Source of the DNA: Verrucomicrobiota bacterium
GTDB taxonomy: Bacteria > Verrucomicrobiota > Verrucomicrobiia > Verrucomicrobiales > Akkermansiaceae
Direction: 5' to 3'
Assembly: GCA_026397695.1 (NCBI GenBank)
Contig: JAPLUJ010000696.1
Location: forward strand, 1 to 6,041
Length of the DNA: 6,041 bases
Part shown: piece by piece, positions 1-5,701 of the stretch
Numbering within the stretch: position 1 is the stretch's first letter
Layout: each line of letters begins with the position of its first letter
Notes under the pieces: generated by a model
What the model saw: the letters and a program-made list of their open reading frames with translations, nothing else
Database searches by the model: none
Told to the model about the DNA's origin: nothing
Program-made: the position numbers and the translations under genes

Positions 1-38
1 ACCCGGGCGACGATCCCTCAGCAATCACCCACGCGGCT

Positions 39-221
39 TCAGTGTGCTTCAACATCAAATACCTGTCGGTCGCGATAATAGCCACAGGACGGGCAAGCGA
101 TGTGCGAGGGTATTTTACTGCCGCACTCAGGGCAATTCTTGAAGATCGGTGCACGCCAACGGTTCGCACCACGACGCATTTTCTGACGGCTTTTGGATTG
201 GCGGCGCTTTGGAACGGCCAT
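39..221 (-). CDS. rpmF: 50S ribosomal protein L32
   Basis: Encodes a 60-residue protein of the bL32 family, a small component of the large ribosomal subunit. The start MAVPKRRQSKSRQ is the typical L32 N-terminus, so the ATG at 221 was chosen over an upstream in-frame codon that would add 20 residues lacking L32 character. Four cysteines form a zinc-ribbon pattern (C30, C33, C43, C46; CPEC and CPSC), so this is the zinc-binding form of L32. The N-terminal third is rich in Lys and Arg, as expected for rRNA contact. It starts 14 nt after the DUF177 gene stop, and the two are probably co-transcribed; this is the conserved bacterial arrangement. No clear Shine-Dalgarno sequence precedes the ATG. 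The next gene of the usual cluster (plsX or fabH) would lie beyond the left edge of the window and is not visible. Confidence 0.97.
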   Translation of the reverse strand: MAVPKRRQSKSRQKMRRGANRWRAPIFKNCPECGSKIPSHIACPSCGYYRDRQVFDVEAH

Positions 222-235
222 GGTCTTGTTTTGGT

Positions 236-739
236 TTAGGTTGGATCCTTGAGGTTCTTGAGCGTGTCGAGAGTGGACCAACGGTCGTCCCTCTCGGCGC
301 GGGGCGCACTGGGTAGCCCATCTTCTGCAGCTTTGTCCACTGCTAAATATCGGGGATCGATTTCACACTGCTGCGGAACATCCCCATCCTCGCACCGCGG
401 GTCCACCGGAAAATTCAGCAATACCTCCTCCCGCAAGGCTTCCGTGGCGTCGATTTCCCCTGCCGCTCCGATCTCAAGCGCTATCGCCGCCGCCTCCAAC
501 CGAATCGTCTGAATGAACGGATGCAGCGTCCGCACACAAGTGAATTCAAAGGGCGCGGACAACGAACCCGTCAGCAGCAACTCGGATCCATAGCGCTGCA
601 CCCAAAGCTCGTATGCCAAGGGCCCCACCGCCTGCGCGTCCCCCTCGGGCAAATCAAAAATTTCCTGCGGCAACTCGCCAGAAACCCACGTGCCGTCCTC
701 GGGCAGCACCGCCAAATCAATTCTCAAGTGTCCCTTCAT
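236..739 (-). CDS. DUF177 (YceD-like) protein, 23S rRNA accumulation family
   Basis: A 167-residue acidic protein of the DUF177/YceD family, whose members are encoded immediately before rpmF in many bacteria and are linked to 23S rRNA accumulation or large-subunit assembly. Visible features are an N-terminal beta-rich segment (MKGHLRIDLAVLPEDG), a central hydrophobic stretch with a single Cys in FEFTCVRTL, an acidic region with DPRCEDGD and QQCEIDPRYLAVD, and a C-terminal D-RWSTLDTLKNLK that resembles the family's closing 'P-F-x-L-x-x-LK' element. I placed the start at the ATG at 739 because family proteins begin just before this beta strand. An in-frame ATG at 781, preceded by GGGGTG, would add 14 residues and is a possible alternative. 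The assignment rests on protein character plus the adjoining rpmF; the gene looks intact. Confidence 0.85.
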   Translation of the reverse strand: MKGHLRIDLAVLPEDGTWVSGELPQEIFDLPEGDAQAVGPLAYELWVQRYGSELLLTGSLSAPFEFTCVRTLHPFIQTIRLEAAAIALEIGAAGEIDATEALREEVLLNFPVDPRCEDGDVPQQCEIDPRYLAVDKAAEDGLPSAPRAERDDRWSTLDTLKNLKDPT

Positions 740-1027
740 ACGCCCAATATAACCATCGATAGCCCAACGCCAAGCCCGCATTTCACCCCACATTCCACAC
801 CCCATTTCACATCATCGCCTACGATGTTCCGGGTTCCACGCCGCAGGAACGCTGCACTGCACTGGGCGAAGGAGCCGCCATTAAGCTGATGGACTCGTCG
901 GTGATTTTTGATTCCAGGATGCTGATAAGAAACCTGGGTGGAGTCGGCATTGTAGTATTCCGATTCATGGATGGTCCCTATCAGGTGGTTTTGTGCCCGA
1001 GAATTCCAAGGGATGTCTGAGCCCACT
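740..1027. other. Intergenic region without a recognised gene
   Basis: About 290 bp between the DUF177 start and the end of the membrane-protein remnant. No convincing gene is visible on either strand. The plus strand has a frame open from 763 to a TGA at 1018-1020, with its only useful ATG at 889 (43 codons); its translation resembles no family I know. A short inverted repeat GTTCC (833-837) / GGAAC (846-850) with an 8-nt loop, and a CTGCACTGCACTG run just after it, suggest repeat-derived sequence. The DUF177–rpmF promoter should lie at the left side of this region on the minus strand, but I could not identify good -35 and -10 boxes. Confidence 0.5.
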
Positions 1028-1310
1028 TCATGCGGGCGCTTGGCGCTCCAGCCACCAGAGCCAGGCAAGCAGGATGTAGTAGCCGGTGAATTCGGCGACC
1101 TTGTTCCAATACCGGATGGGCGCGTCGCCGCCGTGGCAACCGCAGGAAATGTCGAGTTGTTGGATCCAAGCCCAGCCGATACAGCCGCAAAACACCAGCA
1201 CCAGACCGGCAAGGGTGAGGATGGCGCCGCGGCGGTTGCGGGTTTCATCGGTGTAATTGTAGCGGCGCTCTATGCGCGTCGCTGAGGGATGGGGTGTAAG
1301 GAATGCACAT
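1028..1310 (-). pseudogene. Small two-helix membrane protein with DISCGC motif, frame-damaged or truncated
   Basis: This minus-strand frame is open from just after a TAA at 1315-1313 to a TGA at 1030-1028 (94 codons) but contains no ATG, GTG or TTG before its first membrane helix. The translation has a charged stretch (YNYTDETRNRRG), a hydrophobic helix (AILTLAGLVLVFCGCIGWAW), then LDISCGCHGGD, a short loop, and a second helix (YYILLAWLWWL) before a Glu/Arg-rich end. The Asp-Ile-Ser-Cys-Gly-Cys segment after a helix resembles the end of MauE/DoxX-type redox-associated membrane proteins, but the match is short. An ATG at 1310 opens another frame (MCIPYTPSLSDA…). Removing one base in or next to the GCGCG run at 1274-1278 would join it to the membrane frame and give a protein of about 94 residues. 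So this is either a small gene with a one-base frameshift (real or a sequencing error) or the 3' remnant of a longer MauE/DoxX gene. Confidence 0.5.
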
Positions 1311-1327
1311 GCTTATGCAAGCGAAGA

Positions 1328-1354
1328 TGCGACGGTCATAGACCGCCGCTACAG
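1328..1354 (-). repeat. Palindromic interspersed repeat, copy 1 (REP-like)
   Basis: A 27-nt element that reads CTGTAGCGGCGGTCTATGAC followed by CGTCGCA on the minus strand. Its core folds as GGCGGTC / GACCGTC around a TAT loop (seven pairs, one of them G·T), so it can form a hairpin in RNA or single-stranded DNA. A second copy lies 41 nt away with 25 of 27 identical positions. It sits between the end of nuoF and the membrane-protein remnant, where it could act as a transcript-end hairpin. No transposase is visible nearby. The number of copies elsewhere in the genome cannot be judged from this window. Confidence 0.7.
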
Positions 1355-1368
1355 CACGCAAGATCAAG

Positions 1369-1395
1369 TGCGTCGGTCATAGTCCGCCGCTACAG
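1369..1395 (-). repeat. Palindromic interspersed repeat, copy 2, overlapping the nuoF stop
   Basis: The second copy of the 27-nt repeat differs from copy 1 at two positions (1373 and 1383). Position 1383 breaks one pair of the core hairpin, so this copy is less symmetrical. It overlaps nuoF: the last five codons (Cys-Ser-Gly-Gly-Leu) and the TGA at 1379-1377 lie inside the repeat. A perfect 8-bp inverted repeat, CGCCGCTA (1385-1392) with TAGCGGCG (1405-1412), separated by 12 nt, combines part of this copy with nuoF sequence just upstream and could form a GC-rich stem at the end of the nuoF message. Confidence 0.7.
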
Positions 1396-2783
1396 GTCGT
1401 TAGATAGCGGCGTTGGGCATTGGCTTCAAGGTTGTGGGGTTTGCCGTCGTTGGCCGCCTGGGTATCGGCGAGGAGTTCGTCGCGGAACTTGGCGATAATC
1501 GCCTCGACCGGCCAGCACGATGCCTCGCCGAAGGCGCAGACCGTACGCCCGTCGATCTGATAGGCGATGCTTTCGAGCGTTGCCAGATCCTGCGGGCTGG
1601 CGTCGCCGGTGACGATGCGGTCAGAGATATTTTTCATCCAGGTGGATCCTTCGCGGCACGGTGTGCACTGGCCGCAGGATTCGTGGGCGTAGAAGGCATT
1701 CAAGTTATTGAGGACCCAGGACATTTTCCGTGAATCGTCGATGACGATCACCCCGCCGGAGCCGGCCATCGAGCCGCAGGCGGCGAGCGTGTCGAAATCC
1801 AGCGGGATATCCCAGAATGCGAGTTGGCGTTCGCTGCCGTCTGGGTATTTCAAGGCGAATGATTCATCGCAGCGGAGGATTTTCGAGGAGGATCCGCCGG
1901 GGATGACGGCCTTGAATGAGCGGCCGTCTTTGGGTCCGCCGCACAGGTCGTAGAGCAATTCGCGCAGGGTGAGTTTGCCGACCTCGACTTCGAAATACCC
2001 GGGAGTCTTCACATCCCCGGAGACGCAGAGGATGCGGGTGCCGGTGTTGCGGGCCACGCCGAGGCTGGCGTAAGCGTCACCGCCCATGCGGATGATGTGT
2101 TTCACATGGCACAACGTCTCGACATTGTTGACGATGGTAGGGCACATGTAGAGGCCGAGCGCGGCCGGGAAATACGGCGGTTTGATGCGCGGATACGGGC
2201 GCTTTCCTTCCAGCGATTCGATGAGGCCGGTTTCCTCGCCGCAGATATAGGCACCGGCGCCGCGATGCACGTATATCTCCACGTCAAAGCCGGAGCCCAG
2301 CACGTTATGGCCGACGAAATTGCGGCTGCGGGCCTCCTTGATCGCCTGCTCCATGATACGGGCGGCGGCGGGAAACTCCTCGCGGAGATAGATATATGCG
2401 GTGTGCGCGCCCACCGCATAAGCGGTGATCACCATGCCCTCGATGAGCTGGTGCGGATCCTGATGGAGAATGTAGCGGTCCTTGAAGGTGCCGGGCTCGG
2501 ATTCGTCGCCATTGCAAATCAGATAGACCGGCTGCGTGTTGTTAGAAGGAATGAAGGTCCACTTCATGCCGGTCGGGAAACCCGCGCCGCCGCGGCCGCG
2601 CAGGCCGGATTTCTTCACTTCTGCGGTGATGTTGCCGGGCTGCATGGCGACGGCCTTTTGCAAATCCTGGTAGCCGCCGTCGCGCAGATAGCAGTCGATG
2701 GACGGATCCCATCCGACGCGGTCCACATTTTTGAAAATGAGCCGGTATTCCCGCGGGTGAGGTGGCTTGGTGTAGGTGATCAT
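1377..2783 (-). CDS. nuoF: NADH-quinone oxidoreductase subunit F (complex I, NADH/FMN/4Fe-4S subunit)
   Basis: A 468-residue NuoF (Nqo1/51 kDa family), the peripheral-arm subunit that oxidises NADH at FMN and passes electrons to the first Fe-S cluster of respiratory complex I on the cytoplasmic side. The glycine-rich FMN/NADH loop RGRGGAGFPTGMKW is at residues 62-75, NGDESEPGTFKDR at 91-103, and CGEETGLIESLEGKR at about 181-195. An SLBB-type segment (GDVKTPGYFEVEVGKLTLREL) starts near 256. The cluster ligands are C370, C373, C376 (SCGQCTPCREG) and C416, with the family's 40-residue gap before the fourth cysteine. The ATG at 2783 is supported by GGAG 11 nt upstream. The core is complete, but residues after about 440 form a tail of roughly 28 residues that runs into a repeat. 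nuoE is not upstream and nuoG is not downstream, which is unusual for this subunit. The neighbouring upstream pair is toxin-antitoxin-like and not functionally related. Confidence 0.96.
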   Translation of the reverse strand: MITYTKPPHPREYRLIFKNVDRVGWDPSIDCYLRDGGYQDLQKAVAMQPGNITAEVKKSGLRGRGGAGFPTGMKWTFIPSNNTQPVYLICNGDESEPGTFKDRYILHQDPHQLIEGMVITAYAVGAHTAYIYLREEFPAAARIMEQAIKEARSRNFVGHNVLGSGFDVEIYVHRGAGAYICGEETGLIESLEGKRPYPRIKPPYFPAALGLYMCPTIVNNVETLCHVKHIIRMGGDAYASLGVARNTGTRILCVSGDVKTPGYFEVEVGKLTLRELLYDLCGGPKDGRSFKAVIPGGSSSKILRCDESFALKYPDGSERQLAFWDIPLDFDTLAACGSMAGSGGVIVIDDSRKMSWVLNNLNAFYAHESCGQCTPCREGSTWMKNISDRIVTGDASPQDLATLESIAYQIDGRTVCAFGEASCWPVEAIIAKFRDELLADTQAANDGKPHNLEANAQRRYLTTCSGGL

Positions 2784-2794
2784 GCGGGGGAAAA

Positions 2795-2798
2795 CTCC
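2795..2798 (-). promoter_or_regulatory. Ribosome binding site of nuoF
   Basis: GGAG on the minus strand lies 11 nt before the ATG at 2783. It is one of the few recognisable Shine-Dalgarno sequences in this window and supports the chosen nuoF start. Confidence 0.5.
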
Positions 2799-2837
2799 GG
2801 CGCATTATGGTCAGGAAATTCGAGCGCGCAAAACCCA

Positions 2838-2843
2838 ATTATA
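2838..2843 (-). promoter_or_regulatory. Candidate -10 box upstream of nuoF
   Basis: A perfect TATAAT hexamer on the minus strand overlaps the stop codon of the shortened toxin gene and lies 54 nt upstream of the nuoF ATG, a reasonable place for a promoter that lets nuoF be expressed without its usual operon. The -35 partner is weak: at 17 nt spacing the hexamer is ACATGA, and the best match to TTGACA, TCGACA, is at 20 nt. This is suggestive only. Confidence 0.3.
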
Positions 2844-3018
2844 GTTTGTTTGACAAAGGATCATGTCGATCATTCAACTTCTTCTTGCCTTTAGCCTGGA
2901 TTTTGTCCCATACCGCCAGCGGTCTCCACTCCAGCAACTCCGGAGGAAGCACGCTTTTGATGGTGCTCTTGCCAGACCCGTTCGGGCCGGCGAACATGCG
3001 CAAACGGGGCGCACTCAT
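2839..3018 (-). pseudogene. Shortened zeta-toxin-like P-loop protein
   Basis: Encodes 59 residues beginning MSAPRLRMFAGPNGSGKSTI. The Walker A motif AGPNGSGKST (residues 10-19) and the following SVLPPELL match the N-terminus of zeta-toxin/AAA-type kinases, which phosphorylate UDP-activated sugars or related substrates. The family is normally around 190 residues or more. Here the match stops at about residue 29 and is followed by an unrelated-looking basic tail (DKIQAKGKKKLNDRHD) and a TAA. All downstream catalytic parts are missing, so it cannot be a working kinase; an internal deletion joining the N-terminus to a C-terminal or foreign segment is the likeliest cause. It follows the antitoxin-like gene directly: ATG at 3018 two bases after that stop, or TTG at 3024 overlapping it. 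Such coupling is typical of a two-gene pair. Confidence 0.65.
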
Positions 3019-3020
3019 GG

Positions 3021-3248
3021 TCAAGGAATCCGCACCTTGGTTCCCACGGGTATGCTCAATGGCTTGCCAGTGGCTTTGACGAACGTCCGTGTACCATCAG
3101 GGAATGCCTCATAGAGGCCACCCTCACCGCTTACAAGCACCTTCTGACCGGCGGCAAGCGCCTGCCAGTATGCCACATCTACCGCAGCAGCGGACAGGCT
3201 GGGAATATGCTGCTCCAGATAATCGAGTGTGCTTTCAGTGTTTATCAT
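3021..3248 (-). CDS. Small antitoxin-like protein paired with zeta-type toxin
   Basis: A 75-residue protein starting MINTESTLDYLEQHIPSLSA. The N-terminal half is predicted helical and acidic (TLDYLEQHIP, AYWQALAAGQ); the second half looks like a beta hairpin with an FPDGTRTFVK motif and ends PVGTKVRIP. From memory, small proteins of this pattern sit immediately before zeta-toxin-like P-loop genes in several phyla, and that is the arrangement here, so an antitoxin or partner role is inferred. The ATG at 3248 was chosen because upstream codons in the same frame (to 3320) lack the family character. No clear ribosome binding site is visible. The gene appears intact although its partner is truncated. 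Confidence 0.6.
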   Translation of the reverse strand: MINTESTLDYLEQHIPSLSAAAVDVAYWQALAAGQKVLVSGEGGLYEAFPDGTRTFVKATGKPLSIPVGTKVRIP

Positions 3249-3385
3249 GGCAGTGGTTGGACTGAAGTTAGCCCCGGATCGCTGTCGCGGCAAGCGCGTT
3301 CTTTGAGGTGAACAGCCCACCGCAGCACCGCTTGCGGATGCATGACAAAAAAAGTCGAATCAAACCAAGATGCAATAAAATGCAC

Positions 3386-5516
3386 CTACCGTTTACGACG
3401 ATGCTTGGGTTTTTGCGGATGTTTGCGTGCGGTTGGCGGGCCGGCTGTGGCGGCCGGTTTGGGTTTGGGTTTGCCGTGGTGTTTGTGGGTGACGGCGGGG
3501 CGGGCATTCAGCGGGCGGGTGCCTGCGGTGGTCGGTGGACCGGCGATGGAGAAATCGACAAAGCGTTTTTCGCGGTCGAGGCCGGTGACGTGGAGCGGGA
3601 TGCGCATGCCGAGTTGGACGACCTTGCCATCCGAGGAAACCCAGGCCGAGCGATGGGCTTCAAGGCGCCATCGACCGGTCGGCAGGTCCTCGCGTTTGAC
3701 CACGCCGCGGATGCCCATGTCGGGGATTTCCACCATCAGGCCCATCGGGCGGACGTCGGTGATCAGACCATCGAACACGTGCGGATCCTTCATCTCCGCC
3801 ACGCGTTGCAGGTAATCAAAAAGTTTGATCTGCTTGGTCTCGTTTTCGGCCTCCGCCGAGGTCCGTTCGGTGTCCGAGATATGACGGGAGATTTCCCGCA
3901 AATCCGCTTGCGGCGGCGTGCGGTCGGGGCGCGGCGGCGGGTTGCCTAACAGCGGCTGGAGAGCGCGGTGGACCACCAGATCGGCGTAACGGCGGATCGG
4001 AGACGTGAAGTGGGTGTAGTCGTTTTTCGCCAGGCCGTAGTGGCCGTCGGGGGCGGCGCGATAGGAGGCTTTTTTGAGGCTGCGCAGGAGCTGCGTGCGC
4101 AAAGTGTAGCCCTGCGGGTGGGCGGCGCGCGTTGGTTAGATCGCCGGGGCGATAGCCGTGGAGTTTGGCGGTCTCTGTGTACTCCATGAGGCGCGACGGA
4201 TCGGGCTGCTCGTGGATGCGATAGATGGCGGGCTTCATGCGCTCGCGCAGGATGCGGGCGACCGCTTCATTGGCGGCCAGCATGCATTCCTCGACGAGTT
4301 GGTGGCTCGCGGTGTGGATGACCGGATCGGCGGCGACCGCGCGGCCATGTTCGTCGAGGCGGATGTGGATTTCCGGCATATCGAGATCGAGCGCGCCGTT
4401 TTGGAAACGTCTGCGGCGCAGGGTCGCGGCGAGTTTCCAGCCTTCCCTGACCCTGGACACGAGTTGCGGGTGCGCGCCAACCGGGGCGGGTTTGCCGTCG
4501 AGAATGGCTTGGGCTTGTTCGTAGGAAAGCTTGGCGCGGCTGTGAATCACCGCATCGATGAATCGCGCCTTGGTGGTTTCCCCCTTGGCGGAGATCTCTA
4601 ACAATGCGCATTTTGTCAGGCGGTCCACATCCGGTTTGAGCGAACAGATGCCGTTGCTGAGTTCGACGGGCAGCATCGGCAGCACGCGGTCCACAAGATA
4701 GGTGGAGTTGCCGCGTGCGATGGCTTCCCGGTCCATGGCACTGCCGGGTTTGATGTAGTGCGAGACATCGGCGATATGGACGGCGAGCGTCCATCCGTCG
4801 CGGGTTTTTTCCAGCCAGATCGCGTCGTCGTGGTCCTTCGCGTCGGCGGGGTCGATGGTGATGACGAGTTGCTCGCGCCAATCGATGCGGCGGGTGATTT
4901 CGGCTGGTTCGGGGGTTTCGGGCACGCCGCGCGCTGCGGCTAGCACGTCATCCGGGAACGAGGTGCGCAGGCCGAACCGGTGGATCACGGAAAGCATCTC
5001 CACACCGGGGTCGCCCGGCCAGCCGAGCACTTCAAGGATTTTGCCGCGTGGCGTAGTGGTGGCATCATTCCAATGTTCCAACGCGACGACGACTAACTGT
5101 CCGGGCTGCGCGGTGGTGTCGCCGACGAGGTCAATGATGCCATCGACGGCCTTGTCGTCGCACTCGATCCAGCCGAAGTTGCCCTTTTTCCTGAACACGC
5201 CGACGAGGCGGCCGGAGCGGCGGCTGAGGATTTCATCGACCTTGCCGCGAACCTCCTCCGATGCATCCGTCAGCCGTGCGGTGCGGGTGCGGACGGTGCG
5301 CCTGGGGGCGGGTCGTTGCAGGGAAACGAGCACCCGGTCACCCTCCAGAGCGGTGCCGGTGTCACGGCGCGGGATGTGAATGCGGGAATGCGCCGTGAGA
5401 TCCAAGTCGGTGGCGAGATTGGTTTCATCGGTCATGTCCGGGAAGAAGAACGCATGACCCTTGGGATGGAATTTCAGGGTGCCGGTGAGAGCGTTTCCGG
5501 ATTTTGAGCGGAGCAT
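3386..5516 (-). pseudogene. rnr: Ribonuclease R (RNB-family 3'-5' exoribonuclease), frame broken near 4121-4130
   Basis: RNase R degrades structured RNA from the 3' end. The first part (start at about 5516, MLRSKSGNALTG) has cold-shock domain 1 (GTLKFHPKGHAFFFPD, residues 12-27), domain 2 (GVFRKKGNFGWIEC, about 106-119) and the RNB domain with the metal-binding aspartates of DPADAKDHDDAIW (D222, D228, D230, D231). This frame is good to HGYRPGDLTN, residue 462 (codon at 4133-4131). The family sequence then continues in another frame from HPQGYTLRTQLLRSLKKA (from about 4120), through HFTSPIRRYADL, an S1 domain (GLITDVRPMGLMVEIPD, about 3769-3540) and a Lys/His/Pro-rich basic tail ending RRKR and TAG. 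The break is either one extra base or, as the spacing in homologues I recall suggests, a loss of about 29 nt. As written, the first frame carries shadow residues to a stop at 3816 and lacks the true RNB end and S1 domain. No N-terminal winged helix is seen, and the exact start is uncertain (ATG at 5546 is an alternative). Confidence 0.9.
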
Positions 5517-5701
5517 GACTGGAGCTTGCCGCCAGCCGGGGCGCATCGCAACCGCAAAGGTGAAAATAAAATAAACGGTTGCACGCCACACGATCTGGAG
5601 TTGAGTGTGTGCGGGACGGATACGAATGGCTCCGGCGTTTTTTTGAGAGGCCGTACATTTGTATTGGCTCCGCATCCAGAAAACCACATCCTGACGCCGC
5701 C
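5517..5701. other. Divergent intergenic region between rnr and the prepilin gene
   Basis: About 185 bp separating divergent start codons, so promoters for both genes should lie here. It contains an AT-rich patch (AAAATAAAATAAACGG, about 5563-5578) in otherwise GC-rich DNA, but I could not find a convincing -35/-10 pair on either strand, nor a Shine-Dalgarno sequence before either start. Confidence 0.4.

Noticed and set aside
736..1248. Minus-strand frame of 170 codons crossing the membrane-protein remnant
   Set aside because: It overlaps the better-supported membrane frame and the DUF177 start in a different phase, and its translation is low-complexity with no recognisable domain.
1328..1395. 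Start of a CRISPR array
   Set aside because: There are only two copies with a 14-nt gap, which is too short for a spacer. The units are palindromic and one overlaps a coding end, and no cas genes are nearby.
2097..2894. Long plus-strand open frame of about 265 codons opposite nuoF
   Set aside because: It lies antisense to a well-supported nuoF with conserved motifs. The translation has the Ala/Gly/Asp-rich character of a shadow frame in GC-rich DNA.
4090..4140. Programmed ribosomal frameshift in rnr
   Set aside because: There is no slippery heptamer of the A- or U-rich kind and no documented frameshifting in RNase R. The local sequence is a GC-alternating run, better explained by an indel.
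3308..4601. Several plus-strand open frames opposite rnr
   Set aside because: They mirror the codon structure of the RNase R gene on the other strand and show no family motifs or start signals.
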